From the NCBI GenBank assembly GCA_001544655.2, contig FCOD02000004.1:248001-312000 (forward strand): a stretch of DNA of 64,000 bases, read 5' to 3'. The translations under genes were made by a program, and so were the position numbers. This document shows, one piece after another, positions 8,732-17,279 of the stretch (the stretch's first letter is position 1; every line of letters starts with the position of its first letter). The stretch is from Caballeronia turbans. GTDB lineage: Bacteria; Pseudomonadota; Gammaproteobacteria; Burkholderiales; Burkholderiaceae. The notes under the pieces were generated by a model that did not search any database, had not been told where the DNA came from, and saw nothing but the letters and a program-made list of their open reading frames with translations.

Positions 8732-9898
8732 TCATCGCGCCCGCAAGGCGTCGACGATGTTCATCCTCGAAGCCCGCAACGCCGGCAGGAAGCCGCCGAC
8801 CAGTCCCATCACGAGCGAGAAGCCGAGCGTCCTCGCGATGACCGAAGGCGTCAGCATGAATCGGAATGAGAGGTCCGCGAAGGTCTGGAAATTCGTGGTC
8901 GAGAACGAAGCGAACTGCATCAGCGCCGCGCAGCACAGCCCCGCCACACCGCCGACCAGCCCGAGCAGCAACGCTTCGAGCAGGAACGCGCCGAGCACGT
9001 CGAAGCGCTTGAAGCCGAGCGCGCGCAACGTGCCGATCTCCGCGACGCGATTGGCCACCGACGCGTACATCGTGATCATCGCGCCGATCATCGCGGCGAT
9101 AGAAAAGATAATCGACAGCGTGAAGCCGAGGATATTGATGAACGTCGACAGCGCCTTCGACTGATCGCCGTAGAAGACCTGCTCGCGCTTCGCCTCGTCG
9201 GCGAGACGCGGGTCCACGTCGATATCGGCTTTGAAGCGCTCGAACGCATCGCTGCGCGCGAGCCGCACGACCATCGACGAAAAGCTCGTGCGCCGGAACG
9301 ACTGCATCAACTGATCGACGTCGCCCCAGATTTCCGAATCGAAACCACTGCCGCCCGCATCGAAGTGACCCACGACGGTCCAGTCGCGCTGCGCGAAGCG
9401 CAGATGATCGCCGATGCGCGTGCCGCCGAATCCCTTCGCGATGCTGCTCCCGACGATGATCTCCGACGACCCGCGCCTGAACATGCGCCCCGCCGTGAGC
9501 TTCACTTGCGGACGCAGTTGCACGCCCATCGGCGACACGCCGCGGATCACGACGTTCGCGGGCGTGTTCGAGCCGAGCTTGGTGAGCGAAATCAGCACCA
9601 CGGTTTCCTTCGATGCGAGCGGCTCGCCGTCGCCGTTCATCGCGACCGATGGATGCATCTGCATCACGTTCGCCTGATTGCGGTCGATCGCGCTCTGGAT
9701 CTCCGTTTCCGCGCCCTTGCGGATCACGACGACATTGTCCGCTTCACCGGTCGAGACGAGCGTCTTCTTGAGGCCCGCGTCGAGCATCAGCACGGTCGCG
9801 AACACGAACACGACGAGCGCGAGACCGCCCGCGGTCAGCATCGTCGTGAGCCGGCGCGCCCAGAGATTGCGTGCGACGTAGGAAACGGGAATGGCCAT
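8732..9898 (-). CDS. ABC transporter permease, FtsX/MacB-like (second permease)
   Basis: This 388-residue permease has the MacB/FtsX layout: one N-terminal membrane helix (about 16-38), a large periplasmic domain (about 40-260) and three C-terminal helices (about 270-375). The segment RVAEIGTLRALGFKRFDVLGAFLLEA is the cytoplasmic coupling region of this superfamily. It is the last gene of a four-gene operon, nine bases after the stop of the other permease, so the transporter would be a heterodimer of two half-permeases with one ATPase and one HlyD-type adaptor. Export of a lipid, peptide or drug from the inner membrane or periplasm is likely; the substrate is unknown. Confidence 0.88.
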   Translation of the reverse strand: MAIPVSYVARNLWARRLTTMLTAGGLALVVFVFATVLMLDAGLKKTLVSTGEADNVVVIRKGAETEIQSAIDRNQANVMQMHPSVAMNGDGEPLASKETVVLISLTKLGSNTPANVVIRGVSPMGVQLRPQVKLTAGRMFRRGSSEIIVGSSIAKGFGGTRIGDHLRFAQRDWTVVGHFDAGGSGFDSEIWGDVDQLMQSFRRTSFSSMVVRLARSDAFERFKADIDVDPRLADEAKREQVFYGDQSKALSTFINILGFTLSIIFSIAAMIGAMITMYASVANRVAEIGTLRALGFKRFDVLGAFLLEALLLGLVGGVAGLCCAALMQFASFSTTNFQTFADLSFRFMLTPSVIARTLGFSLVMGLVGGFLPALRASRMNIVDALRAR

Positions 9899-9907
9899 CG
9901 CGCGTCC

Positions 9908-11062
9908 TCAGCCGATCGCCCGAAGGCCTTCGACAATGCGCACGCGGCTCGCCTGCACCGCCGGCACGATCGCCGCCGCCATCGCCACGGCGAACGCGCA
10001 CGCGGCCTGCAACAGCATGGTCTCGTGCGACACCATGAAGACCGGAAACACGCCGCCCGTCGCGCGCTTGAAGACTTCGGCCATTGGCGGCGTCGCCAGA
10101 ATGCCGATGCCGCCGCCGATCGCGCAGATCGCCATCGATTCGCCGAACACGAGCATCGACAGGAAGCCAGGACCGAAGCCGAGCGCCTTCAGCGTCGCGT
10201 ATTCGGTGATGCGCTCACGCGCGCTCATCGCCATTGCGTTCGCCATCACCGCCATGATGATGAGGATGACCACGTACGACACGACGCGTATCGCCGCAAT
10301 GATCTGATTGGACATGGCGACGAAGCCGAGTTGGAACGCCTGCTCCGTTTCGGTGAGCGTTTCGGCAAGCGAGTTCTTGAAGACGCTGTCGATGTTGCGC
10401 GAGACGGCCGCGGCTTCGTCCGGGTCACGAATGCCGACCACATACACGCCGACCTGATCCACGGTGCGTTTGGTCGTCTTGCGGATCGTCTCGTTCAAAT
10501 AGTCGTAGTGAAAGATGAGTTGCCGCGTGATCGTCGATTCCTCGCGGCCTTCCATGATGCCGCGCACGACGAAGTCCCATGTTCCCGGATAGATCGTGCC
10601 CTTGAGCGGAATGACGTCGCCGACCTTGAAGCCATATTGATCCGCGAGTTGCCGGCCGATGAGCGCGCCCTTGCGATCGCGCTGATAATCGGCGCGTTGC
10701 TGATCCGGAACGATGAACTCGGGATAGAGATCGAGATAATTGTCGGACACGGCGAACTGCGCGAAGAAGTTCTTCGGGTCGCGATAGACGCCGCCGAACC
10801 AGTTCGAACGTGCCACGAGCGTCACGCCATCGACGCCGCGGATGCGGTTCTCGTATGCGAGCGGCAAGGGAAACACGAGCGAGATCGCATTGCGCGTGAC
10901 GAGCCGCGCATTCGATGCCGCCGCCGCGCCCGCGTACCACGCGTCCACGACCGTGTGCAGCAGGCCGTAAGCGAGCACGGCGATCGTGAGACCGAGCACC
11001 GTCAGCGTGGTGCGCAGCTTGTGCCGCAGCGCGTTGCGCAGGATCAGCTTGAGCACGAACAT
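9908..11062 (-). CDS. ABC transporter permease, FtsX/MacB-like (first permease)
   Basis: This 384-residue permease has the same layout as its neighbour: an N-terminal helix (about 16-36), a periplasmic domain, and three C-terminal helices from about residue 265. The coupling motif ITEYATLKALGFGPGFLSMLV is present. It begins six bases after the ATPase stop and ends nine bases before the next permease, so all are translated from one transcript. The two permeases are diverged paralogues, not recent copies. The context fixes its role as one half of a MacAB-like mechanotransmission exporter. Confidence 0.88.
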   Translation of the reverse strand: MFVLKLILRNALRHKLRTTLTVLGLTIAVLAYGLLHTVVDAWYAGAAAASNARLVTRNAISLVFPLPLAYENRIRGVDGVTLVARSNWFGGVYRDPKNFFAQFAVSDNYLDLYPEFIVPDQQRADYQRDRKGALIGRQLADQYGFKVGDVIPLKGTIYPGTWDFVVRGIMEGREESTITRQLIFHYDYLNETIRKTTKRTVDQVGVYVVGIRDPDEAAAVSRNIDSVFKNSLAETLTETEQAFQLGFVAMSNQIIAAIRVVSYVVILIIMAVMANAMAMSARERITEYATLKALGFGPGFLSMLVFGESMAICAIGGGIGILATPPMAEVFKRATGGVFPVFMVSHETMLLQAACAFAVAMAAAIVPAVQASRVRIVEGLRAIG

Positions 11063-11068
11063 GATGGT

Positions 11069-11761
11069 CTAGCGCGCGGTTCCATCGATCAGTTCCCCCT
11101 TCTCCAGATGCACGAGCGCCTTCGCCGCGCCCGCGGCGTGAGCATCGTGCGTCACCATGATGATGGTCTTGCCGAGCTTGTCGTTCAGGCGTTGCAGCAT
11201 CGTGAGGACATCAGCGGCGGAGTTGCGGTCGAGATCGCCGGTCGGTTCGTCGGCGACGATCAGCTTCGGGTCAGTGATCAGCGCCCGCGCAATCGCGACG
11301 CGCTGCTGCTGCCCGCCCGAGAGCTCCGATGGATAGTGGCTCATGCGGTCCGCCATGTTGACCATGTCGAGGACCATCGCGACGCGCTCGCGCCGCTCCT
11401 GGCGCGTGAGGCGCGTCAGCATCAACGGCAATTCGACGTTCTCGAATGCGGACAGCACCGGCATCAGGTTATAGAACTGAAAGATGAAGCCGACGTTCGC
11501 CGCGCGCCAGTCCGCGAGCGCGGCTTCGGGCAGTCGCGTGATATCGAGTCCGCCGACGAGCAGCTCGCCGCTATCGGGCCGGTCGATGCCCGCGATCAGG
11601 TTGAGCAGCGTGCTCTTGCCCGAACCCGATGGCCCCATCAGCGCGACGAAATTTCCTTCCGCGATGGATAGCGTGATGTCGGTCAGCACCGGCACCGTCT
11701 GCACGCCGCGCCGGTACGACTTGACGACGTGGCTGATCTGAACGAGAGGCGTCGTGCTCAC
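11069..11761 (-). CDS. ABC transporter ATP-binding protein (MacB/LolD-type)
   Basis: This 230-residue ATPase has a full motif set: Walker [11 protein letters not shown]-loop QFYNL, signature [13 protein letters not shown], Walker [13 protein letters not shown] and switch THD. The size and sequence match the MacB/LolD/FtsE group that drives FtsX-like permeases. The GTG at 11761, next to the stop of the adaptor gene, gives the usual length ([12 protein letters not shown]); the longer frame upstream would overlap the adaptor gene. It powers the two downstream permeases at the cytoplasmic face. Confidence 0.9.
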   Translation of the reverse strand: MSTTPLVQISHVVKSYRRGVQTVPVLTDITLSIAEGNFVALMGPSGSGKSTLLNLIAGIDRPDSGELLVGGLDITRLPEAALADWRAANVGFIFQFYNLMPVLSAFENVELPLMLTRLTRQERRERVAMVLDMVNMADRMSHYPSELSGGQQQRVAIARALITDPKLIVADEPTGDLDRNSAADVLTMLQRLNDKLGKTIIMVTHDAHAAGAAKALVHLEKGELIDGTAR

Positions 11762-11762
11762 G

Positions 11763-12971
11763 CTATTTCTTCGCCAGCGTGACTTTCGCGCCGTCCCTGA
11801 TCTTGTCGCCGGGCGCGAGGACGAGCACATCGCCGGGCTTCACGCCCTGCACGGCCAGCAGATCGCCGATGCGCTCGCCCGTCGTCACGGGCACTTCGCG
11901 CGCGGTGTCGCGCTCGACGATGAAGACCACCTTCTTGCCGTCGCGCGTGACGACAGCCGCCGGCTGCACGGCGACGACCGCCTTCTTGTCCTCCGGCGGC
12001 ACGGGCTTCGACAGGAACGCGACCTTCGCGGACATATCGGGCAGCACGCGCGCGTCGCGCTCGACGAAGCGCACTTTCACGAGCACGGTGGCTTTGGAAC
12101 GATCGACCGTCGGCACGATGCGCGACACGCGGCCCGCGAAGCGCACGTCGGGCAGCGCGTCGAGCTGGATTTCGCACGGTTGCTCGACGGCGATGCGCGA
12201 GATGTTCGACTCGGCGACATCGGCTTCGACTTCGAGCGTTTTCATGTCGGCGATGGTCACGACCGCGCCCTTGCTATCCGACGCCGACGAGAAAGGCGTG
12301 ATGTTGTCGCCGACATTCGCGTGTTTCTCCAGCACGACGCCGTCGAAAGGCGCGCGGATCACAGTCTGATCGACGGCCACTTGCGCGGCCTGCGCGTTGG
12401 CCTGGGCCGAAACGATCGCGGCTTCGTCGCTGTTGATGGACGCTCTCGCCTTGTCGTAGCGGGCGAGCGCGGCGTCGTATTGCGTCGCGGGAATGGCCCC
12501 TTGCGGGGCGAGGATCTTGTAACGAGCGAGATCGACTTCCGCGTTCTTCAGCTCGGCGCGCTGAAGCTCCAGATTGGCCCGCGCAACCTTGACCTGTGCC
12601 TGTGCCTGCGCGAGCGACGCGGCCACGTCATTGCTCTCGAGCCGCGCGATGATCTGACCTTCCTTCACGGGCGTGCCTTCGAGCACGCCGAGCCATTCGA
12701 CGCGCCCTTGCCCCTTCGACGCGACCGCCGCCTTGCGCTGCGGCACGACATAGCCCGTAGCGTTCAGCAGCGTATAGCTCTGCGACGGATACACGGATGT
12801 GACCGTGGCGGTCTCCACGGCCTGCGGGCCGGCGAGACGAAACGCGACGGCGGCGAGCGCGATCAGGATCGCGACGATGACCGCGTATCGAAGCCAGTTG
12901 CGCCGGCGCCGCGGCATCGTCCCGGACGGTCCCCGGTCGATTTTGAGTTTTGCGAGATCGTGTTCAGCCAA
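11763..12971 (-). CDS. HlyD/MacA-like periplasmic adaptor of ABC exporter
   Basis: This 402-residue membrane-fusion protein has a short basic cytosolic N-terminus, one helix (about 28-47), then biotinyl-lipoyl halves flanking a coiled hairpin (about 105-220, rich in Ala, Gln, Glu) and beta-barrel domains. The pair RVEWLGVLEGTPVKEGQII and VIRAPFDGVVLEKHANVGD are the two lipoyl half-motifs. As first gene of the operon it would join the permeases to an outer-membrane channel, none of which is encoded nearby, so a TolC-like protein elsewhere is likely used. Confidence 0.88.
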   Translation of the reverse strand: MAEHDLAKLKIDRGPSGTMPRRRRNWLRYAVIVAILIALAAVAFRLAGPQAVETATVTSVYPSQSYTLLNATGYVVPQRKAAVASKGQGRVEWLGVLEGTPVKEGQIIARLESNDVAASLAQAQAQVKVARANLELQRAELKNAEVDLARYKILAPQGAIPATQYDAALARYDKARASINSDEAAIVSAQANAQAAQVAVDQTVIRAPFDGVVLEKHANVGDNITPFSSASDSKGAVVTIADMKTLEVEADVAESNISRIAVEQPCEIQLDALPDVRFAGRVSRIVPTVDRSKATVLVKVRFVERDARVLPDMSAKVAFLSKPVPPEDKKAVVAVQPAAVVTRDGKKVVFIVERDTAREVPVTTGERIGDLLAVQGVKPGDVLVLAPGDKIRDGAKVTLAKK

Positions 12972-13029
12972 TTTTTGGACGTGCGCCGCCGGATGGTCCT
13001 GCGGATCGGGATGCGGTGGAGGGATGGTC

Positions 13030-13035
13030 AGTATA
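13030..13035 (-). promoter_or_regulatory. Candidate -10 box of the ABC-exporter operon
   Basis: TATACT on the minus strand (13035 to 13030), five of six consensus bases, lies about 60 bases upstream of the adaptor ATG. The matching -35 region is poor. The call rests on the -10 alone and its position. Confidence 0.35.
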
Positions 13036-13148
13036 GCGCCGAGACTTGCTGCGCTTACGAAGTCTTTACTTGACTATTGACACCCCACAAGCCCTGCGCC
13101 GGCTTCGGATCGGGCGCGCCGTTATCCATCGATTTACACACCTCTTCT

Positions 13149-13484
13149 CTATTCGCAACGGAAGGCGATCACGCCCGCTATTTCGGTTGCAAGCCCGACA
13201 AAGCGGTTGTACTCCTCGAACGGCGTCAGACGATCGGCGATGGCATCGGTCGAACCTTCCCGTACGAACACGTCGAGCATGTCCTTCACCGCCTTGTGCG
13301 TCGCGAGCATCGGTTCGATGGGGCTCAACGTGTAATCGAAGCCCATTTCGTAGGCGTCTTTCATCGAGACACAAGGACTCTTTCCGGTAAGGGCCTGATT
13401 GAAGAGAATCGGCTTGCCGAGCGGCTTCAGACGCCGCGTGAGCTCGCGCATATGCTCGATGCTTTCCGGCGCGTCGATGACGGC
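13149..13484 (-). pseudogene. C-terminal fragment of isocitrate lyase/PEP mutase family enzyme
   Basis: About 110 residues match the C-terminal half of the isocitrate lyase/phosphoenolpyruvate mutase family: AVIDAPESIEHMRELTRR (the DAxES strand and helix), KPILFNQALTGKSP, and MGFDYTLSPIEPMLATHKAV. The N-terminal catalytic half, with the metal site and the loop Cys of true lyases, is missing. The upstream sequence in this frame is unrelated and turns into a LeuC fragment in another frame. No start codon is well placed. I read this as a decayed remnant left by a deletion that fused two catabolic genes. It may still be transcribed but should not make an active enzyme. Confidence 0.75.
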
Positions 13485-13578
13485 CATCGACGATGTGCGC
13501 GGCCGTGCGCAAGTCCTCGATACGGCTGTTCGTTCATGAACCGATGAACACACGATCCACGGCGAGTTCATCGTGATG
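13480..13578 (-). pseudogene. LeuC (aconitase family) fragment with Cys-to-stop change
   Basis: Read on the minus strand from 13578, the frame gives DELAVDRVFIGS, then a TGA stop at 13536-13534, then TNSRIEDLRTAAHIVDG. This matches the iron-sulfur motif IGSCTNSRIEDLR of 3-isopropylmalate dehydratase large subunit; the stop replaces exactly the cluster-binding Cys (TGC to TGA would do). Only about 33 codons remain. It runs straight into the PEP-mutase fragment in a different frame near 13480, so a deletion joined the two genes. Recognition rests on one strong motif. Confidence 0.7.
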
Positions 13579-13610
13579 CCGTCCCGCGTGCGCGCCCATG
13601 CTCGGAACAG

Positions 13611-13805
13611 GTGCGCCGCGTGCGGGAATTGACGCTGCGGCTGATTGAACTCGACGAATCGCAAGCGCGGGAACTGCGCGCAATCGTCAACGCGTTGCGG
13701 CAAGGCGATGTGTCGTCGGCACAAGCGCTATGCCGCAAGAATCGCGGGCGCAATCTTCAGACCCAAATCGAAGCGTTGCAACGCCTCAGGATTCTTGACG
13801 TCTGA
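13611..13805 (+). pseudogene. C-terminal FCD fragment of a GntR-family regulator
   Basis: The plus-strand frame from about 13602 to the TGA at 13805 reads QVRRVRELTLRLIELDESQ, then RAIVNALRQGDVSSAQAL. This pattern (basic helix, then the AIV-ALR-GD-A helix) is typical of the last helices of the FCD ligand-binding domain of FadR-type GntR regulators. The DNA-binding domain and most of the FCD domain are absent, and the metal-binding His seems lost. It probably once controlled the adjacent degraded LeuC/PEP-mutase genes, to which it is convergent. The family assignment is moderate, because the fragment is short. Confidence 0.5.
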
Positions 13806-14019
13806 TCGTGAGCACGATGAGATCCGCATCGAGGCGATCGGCTTCATCGGCGATCAGGCGCCCGATGCGCAAGCCTCCGATCATTGGACGAGCCGTTGCG
13901 GGCGTCCGTCGTTCAATTCATGTGATCGGCGCCGACAATTAGCGGAAGGTGAGCGTGCGCATCGAAAGAGGTTACGATGCGATAAATCAAACTGATGGGA
14001 TGCTCATTCGCCTTTCGCC

Positions 14020-15288
14020 ATGAACGATCGTGAACTGCTCAACCTCGCCTATTTGCGCGCGTTCCGTCTCGTTGCGCAGATGGGCAGCGCCACGCGTGCC
14101 GCCGCCGCGCTGTTCCGCGCCCAATCGGCAGTCACGCGTTCCCTGCAGGAACTCGAGGCGGCGGTCGGCGAGACGTTGCTGGAGCGCCGTCCGTCGGGCA
14201 TGCTGCCGACGCCCGCGGGACGCGCCGTGCTGTTGCGCTGCCAGCGCATCTTCGCGGAACTGGAAGAGCTGGCGCAATGGTGCGCGACGCGTCAATCGCG
14301 CCGCCGAACCGCGCCCGGAGGCACGCTTCCCGCCTTTCTGCTCAACACGCGGCGGTTGCAATTGTTCTCCGCGCTAGCGCGCCATCGGCATATGCCGAGC
14401 GCGGCGCAGACATTGGGCCTCAGTCAGCCGGCTGTCAGCAGCGCGATCCGCATCATGGAAACGGGCTCGGGCATGCAACTGTTCTATCGCAGCCCGCGCG
14501 GACTGCTGCTCACGAGCGAAGGCGAAACCTTCGTGCTGCACGTGCGCCGCGCGCTAAACGAACTGCGCCATATCCCCGATGATCTCGCGGCTTTGCGGGG
14601 CACGATTCAGGGCTATGTCACGGTCGGCGCGCTGCCGCTCGGCAGAACGTTGATCCTGCCGGGTGCTATCGCGCGCGTGGCCGCGCAATATCCGGGCGTG
14701 CGCGTCGTGACCGACGAGAGCGCTTATGAAACGCTAGTCGCGGGACTGCGCGCGGGCGATATCGACTTCGTGCTGGGTGCACTGCGTCAGAACGATGCGT
14801 CGAGCGGTCTCGTGAATGAGCGCATGATGTCGGAAGACATCGTCGTGCTCGCGCGTCGCGGGCATCCGCTCGCGAGTGTGAGCGGTTTGACGCTCAAGGA
14901 TCTGATTGCCGCGCAATGGATCTTGCCGCGCAGTCAGGCGCCCGCGCGGGGCATGTTCGAGGCGCAGTTCAAACGCGGGAAACTCAAGCCTCCGATGCCG
15001 ACCGTCGAGACTGCCGATCTCGCTGTCATCCGCGGCCTCTTGATGCATACGGACATGCTCGCGGCCGTGTCGGCACAGCAATTGCACTACGAATGCGAAT
15101 CAGGCCAGCTTGTCGTGATGGACATTCCCCTGCACAACACGCGGCGGGAAATCGGCCTTACGATGCGCGCGGGCGGCACGCCATCGCCGGCGGCACGGGC
15201 GCTGATCGATGCGATCAGATTGACTGTCGATCAACTCGGGCATGAACTGCGCCGAGCATCGCCCAACATCGTTCGAGTGCCTATCTAA
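14020..15288 (+). CDS. LysR-type regulator with two tandem HTH domains
   Basis: This 422-residue regulator is about 110 residues longer than a normal LysR protein. The extra length is a second winged-helix domain: residues 10-67 (RAFRLVAQMGSATRAAAALF, then SLQELEAAVGETLLERR) and residues 110-168 (LQLFSALARHRHMPSAAQTL, then METGSGMQLFYRSPRG) each look like a complete LysR HTH. A standard periplasmic-binding-like effector domain follows from about residue 190. This layout is known in a minority of LysR proteins, such as GbpR-like regulators. The gene borders the decayed LeuC/PEP-mutase locus on one side, which it may once have controlled, and a truncated methyltransferase on the other. Confidence 0.88.
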   Translation: MNDRELLNLAYLRAFRLVAQMGSATRAAAALFRAQSAVTRSLQELEAAVGETLLERRPSGMLPTPAGRAVLLRCQRIFAELEELAQWCATRQSRRRTAPGGTLPAFLLNTRRLQLFSALARHRHMPSAAQTLGLSQPAVSSAIRIMETGSGMQLFYRSPRGLLLTSEGETFVLHVRRALNELRHIPDDLAALRGTIQGYVTVGALPLGRTLILPGAIARVAAQYPGVRVVTDESAYETLVAGLRAGDIDFVLGALRQNDASSGLVNERMMSEDIVVLARRGHPLASVSGLTLKDLIAAQWILPRSQAPARGMFEAQFKRGKLKPPMPTVETADLAVIRGLLMHTDMLAAVSAQQLHYECESGQLVVMDIPLHNTRREIGLTMRAGGTPSPAARALIDAIRLTVDQLGHELRRASPNIVRVPI

Positions 15289-15350
15289 ATCGTTTATCGC
15301 CTTGTCGCATCGTTTCCTGGTGCGATCACCGCAGAGAAAAGGGAGAGGCA

Positions 15351-15614
15351 ATGGACGAACAGCAATGGATTGCAATGGATGCGTATTTGTGCGATCGAGC
15401 GCAAACGCAGGATGAAGTGCTAGACGCAGCCCTTACGTCCAGCACGGAAGCGGGATTGCCTGCGATCAACGTCGCGCCGACGAGCACGAACACCACCGCG
15501 TTCAGGCTGTATCAAGACGGTCCAGTGAACGTGTTCTACTGCAGCGATCACAACGTGATGCTCGAGCCGGCGCACGATGTGTACGCGCACCTGACGCCAT
15601 CGACGCCGGGTTGA
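15351..15614 (+). pseudogene. Truncated O-methyltransferase (N-terminal 44 residues only)
   Basis: An 87-codon frame with a good AAAGGGAGAGGCA ribosome site. Its first 44 residues (MDEQQWIAMDAYL, then EVLDAALTSSTEAGLPAINV) look like the N-terminal helices of class I O-methyltransferases of the caffeoyl-CoA type, where GLPAINVAP is normally followed by the helix leading to the AdoMet-binding GxGxG. Here it is followed instead by 43 unrelated residues ending in TPSTPG. The methyltransferase core is missing, so the enzyme is dead. The open frame and ribosome site are intact, so a short protein could be made; its function, if any, is unknown. Confidence 0.55.
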
Positions 15615-15618
15615 TCGC

Positions 15619-17196
15619 TTACTCGGAAGTCATGCCTTGTCTGTTCAAACCGGACCATCTGCCGCGCAGCGCGGACATGCCCGTTTGCGATCCGGCAGGC
15701 GGCAATTTCCTGCATTCGACATGCATGCCTCGCGAAGCCGCGGCCGCCGTGAACTGATCGATCTCCTCGCGTACGTCCGGGTCGACATAGTCCGCGCGTG
15801 ATGCATCGAAGATCACCGTCGCGCCATCGGGGATGGTGCGCAGAAGATGCTTCAATGTGACCTTGCCGAGAAACGAAACGTCCTTACGGAACGACACCAG
15901 ATAATGATCGTCGTGTTGCGTCATCGTAATCGGGCGCTTGAGATTCGCGCGGATCGCAAGCAGAAGACTGCACCCGATGCCGAGCAGGATGCCCATCAGC
16001 AAGTCGGTCAGCAACACGCCCGCAATCGTCACGATGAACGGCGCGAAGCGTTCGATGCCCTGTTTCGCGATGGCCGCGAACAACGAAGGCTTGGCGAGCT
16101 TCAAACCGGTGAAGATCAGGATGGCCGCGAGGCAGGCAAGCGGAATCAGGTTGATTACGCTCGTCAGCGCGAACACACTCGCGAGCAGCAGCGCGCCATG
16201 CACGAACGATGACCAGCGGCTCTGCGCACCCGCATGCACGTTCGCCGAGCTGCGCACGATGACCGAGGTGATCGGCAGTGCGCCAATCGCACCGGCCATC
16301 ATGTTGCCGATGCCTTGCGCTTTCAGCTCACGATCGGGATGTGCCGCGCGCTTCTTCGGGTCGAGTTGCTCGACGGCTTCGAGGCTCAACAGCGTTTCGA
16401 GACTCGCGACGATGGCGAGCGTGAAGGCGAGCCGCCACACATCGGGATTCACGAACTGAGAGAAGTTCGGCAATTCGAGCGCATTCGTGAATGCAGCGAA
16501 CGATTCGAGCGACGGCAGCGCGACGCGATGTTGCGCGGGCGGTGCGAAGCCCGGCGCGAACAGGTCGAGCAACAAGGTCGCGCCGATGCCGAACGCGACC
16601 ACCGCGAGCGGCGCGGGCACGGCGCGCACGAGCGCAAAGCGGCGCATTGCGCGCGTTTCCCAGCCTGCGAGCATCGCAAGCGATACGACGGCCACGATGC
16701 ACGCCGCCGCCGATATCGGTCCGAACGGCGTACCGAGCACGCCGGGTCCGCTCGCGGCCGGGGCGCCTCCATTGGCGAAGCCCGCGGCAAGGGGAATCTG
16801 CTTGATGACGAGCAGAAGACCGATCGCGGCGAGCATGCCCTTGATCACCGACGACGGCACATAGGCTGCGAAGCGCCCCGCCTTCAACATGCCGAAGCCG
16901 AACTGGATCGCGCCCGAGAGCAGCACGGCAAGCAGGAACGCTGAGAAGCTTCCGAGCCCGGCGATGCCATCGACGACAATCACGATCAGGCCCGCTGCCG
17001 GACCGCTCACGCTCAGTTGCGAGCCGCTCAGCAACGCGACGACTAGTCCGCCGATGATGCCCGACAGGAGCCCGGCGAATGGCTCGACACCCGATGCATT
17101 GGCGATGCCGAGGCACAGCGGCATCGCGACCAGGAAGACGACAGTGCCCGCGAACATGTCACGCGGGAAAGTGGCGATACGGTTACCAGAGTTCAT
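15619..17196 (-). CDS. SulP family inorganic anion (probably bicarbonate) transporter
   Basis: This 525-residue transporter of the SulP/SLC26 family has 10-14 predicted membrane helices in the first 430 residues and a C-terminal STAS domain (about 440-510; ATVIFDASRADYVDPDVREE). The opening PRDMFAGTVVFLVAMPLCLG is the family's first helix. The gene downstream of a beta-carbonic anhydrase on the same strand, 83 bases away, points to bicarbonate or CO2 handling, as for BicA-like proteins, rather than sulfate. The ATG at 17196 is chosen because the membrane region starts soon after; the extra upstream residues of the longer frame are not family-like. Confidence 0.88.
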   Translation of the reverse strand: MNSGNRIATFPRDMFAGTVVFLVAMPLCLGIANASGVEPFAGLLSGIIGGLVVALLSGSQLSVSGPAAGLIVIVVDGIAGLGSFSAFLLAVLLSGAIQFGFGMLKAGRFAAYVPSSVIKGMLAAIGLLLVIKQIPLAAGFANGGAPAASGPGVLGTPFGPISAAACIVAVVSLAMLAGWETRAMRRFALVRAVPAPLAVVAFGIGATLLLDLFAPGFAPPAQHRVALPSLESFAAFTNALELPNFSQFVNPDVWRLAFTLAIVASLETLLSLEAVEQLDPKKRAAHPDRELKAQGIGNMMAGAIGALPITSVIVRSSANVHAGAQSRWSSFVHGALLLASVFALTSVINLIPLACLAAILIFTGLKLAKPSLFAAIAKQGIERFAPFIVTIAGVLLTDLLMGILLGIGCSLLLAIRANLKRPITMTQHDDHYLVSFRKDVSFLGKVTLKHLLRTIPDGATVIFDASRADYVDPDVREEIDQFTAAAASRGMHVECRKLPPAGSQTGMSALRGRWSGLNRQGMTSE

Positions 17197-17279
17197 AGTT
17201 TTTCTTCGAACGAGTTGGGGCCTGCGAAAGTCGCGAAAGCGACATCGCATCTTCGGGTGATCGATTCAGGAAAGCGGGC

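Noticed and set aside
9365-11671. A 768-codon plus-strand open frame opposite the ABC exporter
   Set aside because: It is antisense to three clear genes, is extremely rich in Arg, His, Asp and Glu, and has no recognisable domain. It arises from the codon bias of the opposite strand.
13800-13890. Possible universal-stress-protein remnant on the minus strand (IADEADRLDADLIVLT)
   Set aside because: The segment resembles the DLIV helix-strand of USP proteins, but it is under 30 residues and no neighbouring USP motif such as the ATP loop is seen. The evidence is too thin.
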